40,478 nucleotides of DNA, taken from the NCBI GenBank assembly GCA_047618565.1, contig JBLHKW010000026.1:1-40478 (forward strand). Direction: 5' to 3'. How positions within the stretch are numbered: position 1 is the first letter of the stretch; each line of letters begins with the position of its first letter. The notes under the pieces are model-generated. The model ran no database searches. It saw only the letters and a list, made by a program, of their open reading frames with translations, and was not told where the DNA came from. Source of the DNA: JBLHKW01 sp047618565 (GTDB lineage Bacteria > Planctomycetota > UBA1135 > GCA-002686595). Positions 7,749 to 18,804 of this stretch are shown in pieces. The position numbers and the translations under genes are program-made.

Positions 7749-8957
7749 ATGAGCCAGAACGAGCTACCCCCTCCCATCCTCGTCGAGGACGCGGACGGCC
7801 TGGCCGCGCTGGTCGAGGATCTTGAGGGACAGAGCGAGATCGCCATCGATACGGAGGCGGACTCCTTCTACAGCTTCCGCGAGAAGGTCTGCCTGGTGCA
7901 GGTCACCGTCGAGGATCGGGACTACGTCGTCGATCCTCTGGCGGGCTTCGACCTCGCGCCGATGCGTGAGGTGCTCGCGGATCCGAACAAGATCAAGGTC
8001 TTCCACGACGGCGAGTACGACGTGCTGATCCTCAAGCGCGACCACGACCTCGACTTCGCGGGCCTGTTCGACACGCGCGTGGCGGCGGCCACCCTGGGCA
8101 CGGATTCACCGGGCCTGGCCTCGGTCCTGGGCGAGCGTTTCGATGTGGAGATCGACAAGTCGATGCAGCGCTCGGACTGGGCCAAGCGGCCCCTGACCGA
8201 GAAGCAGATTCGTTACGCGCGGCTCGATACCCACTATCTGCTGCCCCTGATGCGCGAGTTGCGGCCCGAGCTCGAGGAGTGTGGGCGCGCGATGATCGTC
8301 GAGACCGAGTGCCGTCGTCTCGAGGCCCTGACGCCCAACCTGCCCCAGTTCCGGCCCGACGACTTCGTCAAGATCAAGGGCGTCCGGCGCCTGCCGCAGT
8401 CCGATTGGCAGGTCATACGCGAGCTCTACGCCCTGCGCGAGGACCTGGCGAGTCGCAGCGACGTGCCCCCGTTCCGGATCATGCGCAACCCGATCATGCT
8501 CGATCTGGCCCACGCACAGCCCGATACGCTCGACCAGCTTGCCAGGACGCCCGGCTTCAGCCCGCGCATGGTGCGCTCGTTTGGAGACAAGGTGCTCGAT
8601 GCGGTTGCGAAGGCTCGCTCACTTGGCGAACTGGATCGCCTGCCCGTGCTTCCAAAGCGCGATGGCACCGAGGGCATGAGCGAGTCCGAGGTCGAGCTCT
8701 ACGACCGCCTGAAGAAATGGCGCAAGGGCATCGCGGGCGAGCAGCAGGTCGAGGCCTCGTACCTCCTGAACCGACACGTGATGGCGCGCATCGCCCGTTC
8801 GCGGCCCACGGACGCGGATGCGCTGGCGGGCATCGATGGCTTCTGTCCCTGGCAGACCGAGATGTTCGGGGCGCAGCTCCTGACGCTGATCGGGGCCTTC
8901 GAGAGCGCCGTGGAAGCCGGCGATATCCCCAAGCGGAAGCCCTGGCGCAGGCGCTAG
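7749..8957 (+). CDS. rnd: Ribonuclease D
   Basis: RNase D is a 3'-to-5' exoribonuclease that trims tRNA and other stable RNA precursors. The DEDD catalytic residues are present: Asp34 and Glu36 in 'AIDTEAD', Asp91 in 'FHDGEYDVLIL', and Tyr156/Asp160 in 'YARLDTHYLLPL', which makes it a DEDDy enzyme. An HRDC-like helical domain follows at about 205-290, and a weaker second one may cover 310-390. The frame is open upstream into the tRNA, but ATG 7749 (402 residues) gives the natural N-terminus just ahead of the first exonuclease strand. Placement after a tRNA gene suits its role. Its TAG stop lies within the left arm of the small repeat at 8955-9050. Confidence 0.93.
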   Translation: MSQNELPPPILVEDADGLAALVEDLEGQSEIAIDTEADSFYSFREKVCLVQVTVEDRDYVVDPLAGFDLAPMREVLADPNKIKVFHDGEYDVLILKRDHDLDFAGLFDTRVAAATLGTDSPGLASVLGERFDVEIDKSMQRSDWAKRPLTEKQIRYARLDTHYLLPLMRELRPELEECGRAMIVETECRRLEALTPNLPQFRPDDFVKIKGVRRLPQSDWQVIRELYALREDLASRSDVPPFRIMRNPIMLDLAHAQPDTLDQLARTPGFSPRMVRSFGDKVLDAVAKARSLGELDRLPVLPKRDGTEGMSESEVELYDRLKKWRKGIAGEQQVEASYLLNRHVMARIARSRPTDADALAGIDGFCPWQTEMFGAQLLTLIGAFESAVEAGDIPKRKPWRRR

Positions 8958-9050
8958 CAGCCCGTTGAAAAAGTCCCGTAGCGAGACGAAGCCATCTTCG
9001 TCGCAGCAAGGAGTGCGAAGTCGAGTAGGGAGTTTTTCAACGGACTCCTA
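8955..9050. repeat. MITE-like element with 23-bp terminal inverted repeats
   Basis: The 23 bases at 8955-8977 match the reverse complement of 9028-9050 at 20 positions, with the shared core CCGTTGAAAAA. The 96-base element contains a smaller internal hairpin, ACGAAG-CCAT-CTTCGT, near 8987-9002. It codes for nothing. The direct repeat CTAGC at 8954-8958 and 9048-9052 may be a target duplication, although CTAG is itself palindromic and may simply extend the inverted repeat. Such structures are typical of small non-autonomous elements moved by a transposase encoded elsewhere. In RNA it folds into a long stem and could end or stabilise the rnd transcript. No transposase is present in the window. 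Confidence 0.7.
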
Positions 9051-9192
9051 GCGGTCCGCCGGAAAGCGCTCCGGATGCGGGGGCTTGCTGCAGCATCGCA
9101 TCGGCGTGCAGGAGGCTCTCCTGCTGCCGGACACCTGATCAACGGCCGGCCAGACACTGGCGCCGCTGGTGCTTTCGGGACCCAACCGGGGA

Positions 9193-9268
9193 TGGTGGAG
9201 ACGATGGGACTTGAACCCACGACCTTCGCGTTGCGAACGCGACGCTCTACCAGCTGAGCTACGTCCCC
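9193..9268 (-). tRNA. tRNA-Ala (anticodon CGC)
   Basis: On the minus strand the acceptor arm GGGGACG pairs with CGTCTCC (one G-U). The D arm is GCTC...GAGC with the GCTGGTAGA loop. The anticodon stem TCGCG/CGCGA encloses TTCGCAA with anticodon CGC, which reads the alanine codon GCG. The T arm has GGGTTCAAGTCCC. The discriminator is A and CCA is encoded. No T-rich terminator is visible beyond its 3' end (9192 downwards). Confidence 0.95.
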
Positions 9269-9305
9269 GGTTTTGGAGGGCCGGATTCTAGTGGGGGCAA
9301 CGCCG

Positions 9306-9341
9306 CAGAGCCAGACCCGGTGCTGATATCGGTCGGCTCTG
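9306..9341. other. Inverted repeat between tRNA-Ala and the next gene
   Basis: CAGAGCCAGACC and GGTCGGCTCTG can pair over 11 positions with one bulged base, around a 13-base loop. It lies in the divergent region between the minus-strand tRNA-Ala and the plus-strand gene at 9417. There is no T tract on either side, so it is not an obvious terminator; it could be an operator or a leader hairpin. Confidence 0.3.
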
Positions 9342-9416
9342 GCCCCTTACCGCGGCCGAGTTTCGGTCCCGGGCGGGCGATCCGGCGGGGCTCGTCGTAG
9401 GATGCGGCCAGGCCCC

Positions 9417-12400
9417 ATGTTTCTACTGCATATCGCCAGATTCGCCACCTTGGCGCTCCTCCAGTCCGCGCCTGCCCAGGCGCCCTCAAGCTGGCAGGAG
9501 CTGGACCTGCCCGTTGGCTTCAGCCTGGATCTGACGAGCGGGGCCGTGGTCAGTCGGCCCGTCAGCGAATCCAACACCATCGTTTACGCGGATGGACTGT
9601 TGCGGGCCATCCCGCGCCTGGGCCGCTGGGAGCGCTCCACGGCCGAGCGCGTGAGCGCCCGCGTGGTGCGCGGCGCCGGCGTTCCGGTGAATCAGCCGGT
9701 CGCGGTGTCGGGGGACGAGTTCCTGTTCGACCTGGACGATGGCAGTTGGGGCTACCTGCGGGTTCTGCGCGTCGGATCCGAGAGCGTACGCTTCGAGCTG
9801 GCGCGCGCCGATCTGCAAAGTGAGGTCCTGGCGCGCGACCCGCGCGAGATCAGCGTGTCTTCGGGGAGGAACGAGATCGGGCTGTTCTGGGCGAGTGCGG
9901 CGCCCGACAGCGAGTACGAAGTTTGGCGGGCGGTGCTGGAGAGCGGCGCGCCGCCTGAGTTGCTCGGGCGCGTGACGGGATCGCAGTTCATCGACGAGGA
10001 CGCGCCCCCGGGGCAGCCCGTGGAGTATCGCGTGCAACGCGTGGGGGATGGTCCCGCATTCGGTGCAAGCGTGCGCGCCCTGACCACCGACAACCCGCCC
10101 GAATGGCCGATTCCGATCGAGCGCGGACTGTTTATCGACCTCCTGAGCGGAGAGATCGGTGGCCCGAATGCTCACGTCGAGGTGGCTTATGCGAGTGACA
10201 CACACCTGAACCTGCGCCCGACCGAGGGCGTGCTGATGGCCCGCATGACGCGCAGCGGGACGAGCTCGGCCTGGACGCTTCCCGACCCGGCTGCGGGCAG
10301 TTACCAGGGCAAGCTGTTCTCGGCACAGGTCGGCGAGGACCTGGCCGTCGAGTTTCCCGGACCCATCTACGCGCGCTTGCGATTCTCCTCGGCCGGGGAG
10401 GGCCGTGGCGTGTCCCTGCGCCGACAGCTGGACCTGGACGGGACCCGGCTGTTGCCCTTGCCGCCCGTCGGGGTCGAGGCAACCTGGGCGGCGTCCGGTC
10501 CGGTACTGGTGCTGGACGCGCTCGCTGTCGATGTGCCCCTGCGCGATTCCGTGATGGTCGTCGTCGAGCGTGAACTCGACTACGCGAGCGACAACTGGGA
10601 GGAGTTCAAGCTCGCTGCGCCCGGAGCGCGCAGCGTCAGACTACAGCTGTCCGATCGGATCCGGGCCACCGGGCACATCGGGCGATTTCGTCTGCGACAC
10701 GCGTATCCATGGGGGGCGAGATCCCTGCCCGGCGAGCCGATTCGGGTCGCTTTCGGTGATCTGAGCGACGCAGACACCCTTGGCCGCCTGCTCGACGCTG
10801 GGCTGCGCGACCTGGTGGACGATAGCTACGTGCGCAGGGTCGCTGCACGGGGGCTGCTCGAAGAGATCGGCCCCGAGGCCTGGCCGCGTCTACGGGAGGC
10901 GCTCGAGTCCGAGGATCCGGAACTGGCGGGGGCCGCGCGAGATATCCTCCTGACGGCCGATGCTACGCGCGGCGACCACGTGGCGTTCGTCCTGATGGCC
11001 CAGGCCGAGGCCGACGGCATCGGGGAGTTGCCGCCGGGCTGGCTCGATCCGGACGTGGATCGGCGCGCGCTCGCTGTCCTGCGTACCTGGGGACAGGCGC
11101 GCGGCAGGTTAGCTCCGCGCGGTGACGTGGAGCTGGATCAGGACCGCCTGGCCGGCTGGTTGCGGGTCCTGATCCGGGCCGAGCCAGACGAGGGCCTGCG
11201 GCGGCTGGCGATGCTGTTGATGGAGCAGATGCAGCTCGTGCCCGCTCCACCGGCATTCGGCGGCGCGGCTGGTGCGTGGCCCTTCGCCCTGAATGCGCCG
11301 ACAGAGCGTCGGCCTGCTGAGCACGCGGACTGGGCCGATCTGTTCGGGTCACGGGTCTCGACGGGCGCCGGTATCACAGCCGCGATCGAGGCCGCGACCG
11401 ACCTGGCGAAGCCGCGTTTCGCGCTCGTGATGATGCAGATCGCTCAGCGCTGGCTGCACGCTCCTGACACGGGAGACCGAGCCGCTGACGAGGCGCCTCG
11501 ACGCGAGCTGCGCGAGACCCTCGAACTCGGCCTGCGGCTCTACAGGCGCGCGGCCATGATCTCTTCCACCACGTTGCTCGACGCGTCCGAGCAGCTCGTG
11601 TTCGAGCCGGCGGCGAGGCTCGAAGCCCTGAGCGAGCTGATGGATCTGCGCGTCGGGCAGGCGCCCACGATCGCTGCTGGCGTGGGCGCGGCGCGCGAAC
11701 GCCTGGAGCTGCCGGACGCGACGATGGCCAGCTTGATCGAGAGCCTGGAGGGCTTGAAGTCGAGAGAGGCGAGCTACGTGGACATCATCCTGCCGGCGGG
11801 CGAGTACAAGCCGATCGCGGGCGAGACGTGGATTGACCTGAGCGTGCAGGGCCTGCGTCTGCTGGGGGGCGAGGGCGTTCATCTCGAGCTGGGCGTGCGC
11901 ATCATCGACGTGCAGGACGTCGTCCTGAGCGGCCTGCGCATCAGCAACGATCGCGGCGCCGCGGTGACGGTGATGCGGGCTTCTGCCTCCCTGTTCGACT
12001 GCCTCTTGATCGGCGCGGATACGGGCATGACCGTGCAGGCCGGCCAGGTGGAGATCTACGGATCCGAGGTCCGGCGCCGGACGGAGGGGCGGGTTTCGAA
12101 CTGGTCCGTTCGACTCAGCGATTCGGCCAGCCACCTGCTTGCGCGCGAGTGCTTGTTCAGGGCTGGTTCGGTCTTTCCGGGCTCGGGGAGCTTTGCCTAC
12201 CTGGAGGGCTGCGTGCTCGATGGTATGGAGCGGGCCGTGCTTCAGGGGCAGGACCGCAGCCGGGCGGTGGTGCGCGACTGCCTGATCCGGGGCACCTCGT
12301 CCGGGATCCTGAATTTTTCGGATCTGCAGCTCGAGGGTGTCGTCTTCGACGTGTCCAGCAAGCCCCTGACGCTCACGGGCGGCGGAGCCTGGTTGTGCCC

Positions 12401-12482
12401 GCAACACGTCATCTTCCTCGAGATCGAGGACCCGCTCAGCCTGCCCCAGCAGCTCGCGACCTGCCCGCTAACCGCCCGCTGA
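9417..12482 (+). CDS. Large secreted protein with Fn3-like, HEAT-like and beta-helix regions
   Basis: I do not recognise this protein as a named family. ATG 9417 gives 1,021 residues and a signal peptide ('FATLALLQSAPAQA'); another ATG at 9402 would add five residues. Near 155-225 the 'NEIGLFWASA...YEVWRA...YRVQRV' pattern resembles a fibronectin type III domain. From about 450 to 760 it is helical with HEAT-like pairs ('LLEEIGPEAWPRLREALESE'). From about 785 to the end short strands such as 'VHLELGVRIIDVQDVVLSGL' and 'CLLIGADTGMTVQAGQVEIY' suggest a right-handed parallel beta-helix. The combination suggests an extracytoplasmic scaffold or adhesin rather than an enzyme; no catalytic motif is apparent. 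Confidence 0.75.
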   Translation: MFLLHIARFATLALLQSAPAQAPSSWQELDLPVGFSLDLTSGAVVSRPVSESNTIVYADGLLRAIPRLGRWERSTAERVSARVVRGAGVPVNQPVAVSGDEFLFDLDDGSWGYLRVLRVGSESVRFELARADLQSEVLARDPREISVSSGRNEIGLFWASAAPDSEYEVWRAVLESGAPPELLGRVTGSQFIDEDAPPGQPVEYRVQRVGDGPAFGASVRALTTDNPPEWPIPIERGLFIDLLSGEIGGPNAHVEVAYASDTHLNLRPTEGVLMARMTRSGTSSAWTLPDPAAGSYQGKLFSAQVGEDLAVEFPGPIYARLRFSSAGEGRGVSLRRQLDLDGTRLLPLPPVGVEATWAASGPVLVLDALAVDVPLRDSVMVVVERELDYASDNWEEFKLAAPGARSVRLQLSDRIRATGHIGRFRLRHAYPWGARSLPGEPIRVAFGDLSDADTLGRLLDAGLRDLVDDSYVRRVAARGLLEEIGPEAWPRLREALESEDPELAGAARDILLTADATRGDHVAFVLMAQAEADGIGELPPGWLDPDVDRRALAVLRTWGQARGRLAPRGDVELDQDRLAGWLRVLIRAEPDEGLRRLAMLLMEQMQLVPAPPAFGGAAGAWPFALNAPTERRPAEHADWADLFGSRVSTGAGITAAIEAATDLAKPRFALVMMQIAQRWLHAPDTGDRAADEAPRRELRETLELGLRLYRRAAMISSTTLLDASEQLVFEPAARLEALSELMDLRVGQAPTIAAGVGAARERLELPDATMASLIESLEGLKSREASYVDIILPAGEYKPIAGETWIDLSVQGLRLLGGEGVHLELGVRIIDVQDVVLSGLRISNDRGAAVTVMRASASLFDCLLIGADTGMTVQAGQVEIYGSEVRRRTEGRVSNWSVRLSDSASHLLARECLFRAGSVFPGSGSFAYLEGCVLDGMERAVLQGQDRSRAVVRDCLIRGTSSGILNFSDLQLEGVVFDVSSKPLTLTGGGAWLCPQHVIFLEIEDPLSLPQQLATCPLTAR

Positions 12483-12720
12483 TAAATCGCTCCGGGAAGC
12501 CAGGACGGCTGCATTCACTTCGGCCAGGCTTTCTGAGGCGCCGTACCGGAGTGGATGCCGTCAACGGGCTGCCAAAGCGTGGCGACTGAGGCCCAGACCC
12601 GGGATTCCCTGCCCGCTCCGAGACGCACGGCGACCGGGACGTTAAGCTGCCGCACATATGGCCCAGGGCATTCGGTCCCGCACAGTGGCCACGGTCGAAG
12701 AGTCGAGCAGAGAGCCCCAC

Positions 12721-15411
<2,691 letters not shown>

Positions 15412-15414
15412 CGG

Positions 15415-15945
15415 TCAGCCGTAGATGCCGACGCCTACGGACCACCGGACGTTGCTGTCGGGGTAGTACCCGGCCGGATCCAGGCTGCGCTGGAAGGTCG
15501 TGCTGACGTCAGCCGTGCCATCCGCGTAGTCGATGCGCCAGTTCAGATGCAGCCCCGTGAGGGAGGGCGCGGAGAGGCTCAGGTTGGCGGGGAACGGGAA
15601 GCGCAGATCGTAGGTGCGTTTCTCGTTCGGCGGGACCTCGGTGTCCGGCGGATTGACCAGGGCCGCGCCGAACTCCGACAGGTCTGACGTGACCAGATGC
15701 AGACTGCTCGCGTCGAGCCGGATGGCGGCATCGGAGAGGTTCTCGACGCGCAGCCGGATGAGCATCCGTGGCGGTTGGCCCTTCTCGCCCTTTTGCCCTT
15801 CGAGCACGGTGATCAGCGTTCGGGCGATCAGCGCGCTGCCTTCCGGTTGGATCCGGACCTCAGCCGGGCTCGGGATGAAGTAGTAGGGGTAGTTGCTGGC
15901 GCATCCGGCGCAGCACAACAGCAGCAGGGCTGGAAAGATTTTCAT
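15415..15945 (-). CDS. Putative lipoprotein (176 aa)
   Basis: The start 'MKIFPALLLLCCAGCASNYP' is a lipoprotein signal, with lipobox Cys at position 15 (C-A-G-C) followed by Ala-Ser, so export to the outer membrane is likely. The frame is open 55 codons further upstream, but those residues are Arg/Pro-rich and only ATG 15945 gives the signal. The mature part is beta-rich: 'IRLRVENLSDAAIRLDASSL' and 'VPPNEKRTYDLRFPFP' resemble immunoglobulin-like domains of secreted proteins that act in extracytoplasmic assembly or binding. No specific family is recognised. It is convergent with acnA (three-base gap) and divergent from the GGDEF/EAL gene, so it has its own promoter. Confidence 0.75.
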   Translation of the reverse strand: MKIFPALLLLCCAGCASNYPYYFIPSPAEVRIQPEGSALIARTLITVLEGQKGEKGQPPRMLIRLRVENLSDAAIRLDASSLHLVTSDLSEFGAALVNPPDTEVPPNEKRTYDLRFPFPANLSLSAPSLTGLHLNWRIDYADGTADVSTTFQRSLDPAGYYPDSNVRWSVGVGIYG

Positions 15946-16109
15946 GGTGACGGGGGGCCGGATTCGAGGGCTCGGTCGGGGCCGGGTGCGCTTGAACGGG
16001 ACGGCCCACATGTTGTGCGAAATGTCGGGGCCCGGATTCAAGCTTGCGAGCCGGCTGGTCGAATATCCGGATGGCTTCCCGGCTACCGATAGACCCAGAT
16101 CACCCCCCA

Positions 16110-17876
16110 ATGACCACCTCTTCCGAGCCGGAAACGCCCCTCATCCTGGTCGTCGATTCAGATCCCTCCCGACCGGCCGACAGTCTGCAGGTTCTCGAGC
16201 AGGTTGGCTTTCGTACCAGCACTACGCGCACAGGCCTTTCGTGTATGGAGGCACTGCGCGCGACCAGCCCGCAGGCCATCGTCCTGGGGGCCGAACTCGT
16301 CACTTCCGATGCCATCGAGCTCTGCAGGGCCCTGCGGGCCGTGCCTGAGGCTCAGGGCCTGCCCATCTTGATGTGGCTTGCGACCATCGACGACACGGTC
16401 GTGGCGGCGGCGCGCGAAGCCGGGGTGACCGAGTTCCTCGCCGATGGACTCGGGCCCGCTCTCGTGGAACACCGCCTGCGCGCCGCTCTGGCCCACGCCT
16501 GGCAGGGGGGCGGAGACCCCAGCGCTGCGGAGATGGGTACTGCTGGCGAGGGACCCCGATCGGATCGGGTTCTCACGAGCCGCGATGCCTTCCTCGACCG
16601 CCTCGGGGTCGTTCTGCCGCGCGCGCAGGCCGAGGCCAAGCAGGTCGCGGTCCTCGCGGTCGAGCTGACCAATTCTGGATTCAAGCTGGCCGAGGGCCGA
16701 CAGGGCGCTTTCTGCGACGTGATCCTGGAGAAGCTGCGGCGCGGCCTGGAGGAGATCGAGGAGGACGAGCTGACCGATGGCTTCAAGGGCGTCGTGCGCA
16801 TTGCGCCGCTCGCCTGGAACCAGTACGCGGTGCTGGTGCCCGAACTCGAGCGCGTTCAGGATGCGTCGAAGCTGGCGTCCAAGCTACACGAAGTCGTGAT
16901 CGGGCCCGTCGAGTTCGACGACGCGCGCGTGGTCTTCGAGGCCAACATCGGTATTGCGATCTATCCTTCCGACGCTGTCGGCGCCGTGGGCCTGCTCGAG
17001 CGCGCCCAGACTGCCTGCTACTACGCGAGCCAGGACAGCGCGAGTAATCAGTGGTTCTACACGGACTCGATGAACCGCTGGGCTTTCGAGCGTCTGACGC
17101 TGGAGCAGAACCTGCGCGAGGCGCTCGACAAGAACGAGCTGACCGTCTACTACCAGCCGAGGATCGACGTCGCGTCGCGCACGGTCGTCGGGATGGAAGC
17201 GCTGGTGCGCTGGAACCACCCGACCTTGGGCATCGTGTCGCCTGCGCAGTTCATCCCGCTGGCCGAGGAGTCTGGCCTGATCGTCCCGATCGGGGAATGG
17301 GTCCTGCGCGAGGCTTGCCGTCAGAACAAGGAATGGCAGGACGCGGGGCTCCCGCCTGTGCGCGTTTCCGTGAACCTGTCCGCGGTGCAGTTCCGTCGAT
17401 CTGGCCTGTTCGAGACCGTGGCTCGCGCCGTGAAGGACACGGGCCTGGACACGCGCTGGCTCGAGCTGGAGCTCACCGAGAGCATGCTGATGCGCGACCC
17501 GCAGGCCACCATCGAGACCCTGCATCAGTTGAAGGGTGCTGGCATCCACCTCTCGATCGACGACTTCGGTACCGGCTATTCCTCGCTCAGTTACCTCAAG
17601 CGCTTCCCGATCGACGCGTTGAAGATCGACCGTTCGTTCGTCTCGGACATCACGACCAATCCGGACGACGCAGCCATCGCCACGACCATCATCCTGATGG
17701 CCCACAGCTTGCGCCTCGAGGTTGTGGCAGAGGGCGTGGAGACCGAGAGCCAGCTCTCGTTCCTCAGCGTTCTGCAGTGCAACGAGGTGCAGGGCTTCCT
17801 CTTCAGCCCGCCCGTCCCGCCTGAGAAGGCGATCGCGATGGTCGGGGCTGAGATGGTGGACGTGTTCGCCAGCTGA
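16110..17876 (+). CDS. Cyclic-di-GMP phosphodiesterase with degenerate receiver and GGDEF domains
   Basis: The 588-residue protein has a receiver-like domain (about 10-130), a GGDEF-like domain (about 165-320) and an EAL domain (about 340-585). The EAL part is complete: 'EALVRWNHP', 'VSVNLSAVQF', 'LELELTESMLM', 'SIDDFGTGYSSLSYLKRFPI', 'LKIDRSFV' and 'VVAEGVET', so it should hydrolyse c-di-GMP. In the receiver the usual phosphorylated Asp position reads 'IVLGAEL'. The GGDEF signature reads 'APLAWNQYAVLVP', so cyclase activity is not expected. Either domain may still sense a ligand or partner. ATG 16110 was chosen because it sits just ahead of the first receiver strand 'LILVVDSDPS'. Likely outputs are motility and surface attachment. 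Confidence 0.9.
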   Translation: MTTSSEPETPLILVVDSDPSRPADSLQVLEQVGFRTSTTRTGLSCMEALRATSPQAIVLGAELVTSDAIELCRALRAVPEAQGLPILMWLATIDDTVVAAAREAGVTEFLADGLGPALVEHRLRAALAHAWQGGGDPSAAEMGTAGEGPRSDRVLTSRDAFLDRLGVVLPRAQAEAKQVAVLAVELTNSGFKLAEGRQGAFCDVILEKLRRGLEEIEEDELTDGFKGVVRIAPLAWNQYAVLVPELERVQDASKLASKLHEVVIGPVEFDDARVVFEANIGIAIYPSDAVGAVGLLERAQTACYYASQDSASNQWFYTDSMNRWAFERLTLEQNLREALDKNELTVYYQPRIDVASRTVVGMEALVRWNHPTLGIVSPAQFIPLAEESGLIVPIGEWVLREACRQNKEWQDAGLPPVRVSVNLSAVQFRRSGLFETVARAVKDTGLDTRWLELELTESMLMRDPQATIETLHQLKGAGIHLSIDDFGTGYSSLSYLKRFPIDALKIDRSFVSDITTNPDDAAIATTIILMAHSLRLEVVAEGVETESQLSFLSVLQCNEVQGFLFSPPVPPEKAIAMVGAEMVDVFAS

Positions 17877-18032
17877 CCGGATGATGCCCGCGAGCACGCG
17901 TCTCGGGGACGTTGGGCGGGCTGCTTCAATCTGAACTGCCTCTGTCGGTGGCAGCTTCGGTTCGACTTGGCCCATGTCTCCCGATGAGCGTTGCGGGCTG
18001 GAGGTTTTCGGGTCCACGGTGGGTGGGAATGC

Positions 18033-18773
18033 ATGCGTTGGCCCTCGTTCCAGCTGACCATTGGAGTCCTTGGCGGAGCCTTCACCATCGAGTTCCTGTG
18101 GTTGGGGATCTCGCCCGCGTCGCGCTCGGCCTGGGTGCTGGAGAACCTGCTCGTGGTCGCGCTGGCCGTCGCCCTCTTGCTCAGCTGGCGCAGTTTCAGG
18201 CTCTCGCGCCTGTCTTACATCTTGATCCTGGCATTCCTGGCCGTGCACGAGGTGGGAGCGCACCACACCTACTCCGAGGTCCCCTACGAGGAAGGCTGGC
18301 ACGCGCTTGTGGGCGGGTCGTTGAACGAGAGGATGGGCTGGGAGCGCAACCACTTTGACCGCCTCGTCCATCTCCTCTACGGCCTGCTGCTGACCTATCC
18401 GATTCGGGAGTTCTACCTGCGGGTCGTATCGGTGCGTGGCATCTGGGGCTACCTGTTGCCACTCGGCTTCGTGATGGCGACGTCGATGGTGTACGAGCTC
18501 CTGGAATGGGCTGCTGCCCTGACGTTCGGCGGCGATGTCGCGCACGATTTTGTCGGGGCCCAGGGGGACATCTGGGATGCTCAGGTGGACATGGCGCTCG
18601 CGAGCCTGGGGGCGGCCATCGCGATGCTCGCGACACTGGCCGTGAATGTGGCTTTGCAGCGCGACTTCGCCGCAGAATGGGCGGAAAGCCTGCGGGTCAA
18701 GGGCGTCGAACCACTGGGTGAGGAGGCGGTCGCCCGCATGCTCAAGGAGCAGGGCGAACGGGCCGAGCCCTGA
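18033..18773 (+). CDS. DUF2238 (YjdF-like) inner-membrane protein
   Basis: About six hydrophobic helices cover the first 210 of 246 residues. The segment 'VHEVGAHHTYSEVPY' together with 'NHFDRLVHLLYGLLLTYPIR' and 'YELLEWAAALTFGG...GAQGDIWDAQVDM' is characteristic of the DUF2238/YjdF family, whose function is unknown. The conserved His, Asp and Glu in these loops suggest metal or proton handling, but that is inference. The frame is open from a TTG at 17991; ATG 18033 is preferred because the preceding residues are not membrane-like and GGTGGG precedes it. A charged helical tail ends in the cytoplasm. The next genes downstream are on the other strand and broken. Confidence 0.85.
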   Translation: MRWPSFQLTIGVLGGAFTIEFLWLGISPASRSAWVLENLLVVALAVALLLSWRSFRLSRLSYILILAFLAVHEVGAHHTYSEVPYEEGWHALVGGSLNERMGWERNHFDRLVHLLYGLLLTYPIREFYLRVVSVRGIWGYLLPLGFVMATSMVYELLEWAAALTFGGDVAHDFVGAQGDIWDAQVDMALASLGAAIAMLATLAVNVALQRDFAAEWAESLRVKGVEPLGEEAVARMLKEQGERAEP

Positions 18774-18804
18774 GTTGTCCAGGCGCTGGGCGTCTTTCGC
18801 TCTG

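Noticed and set aside
12640..12656. TAAGCTGCCGC shared with 3163-3173 as a common promoter motif before acnA and mazG.
   Set aside because: An 11-base match between two sites in GC-rich DNA, once containing a stop codon of queC, is not enough to claim a motif.
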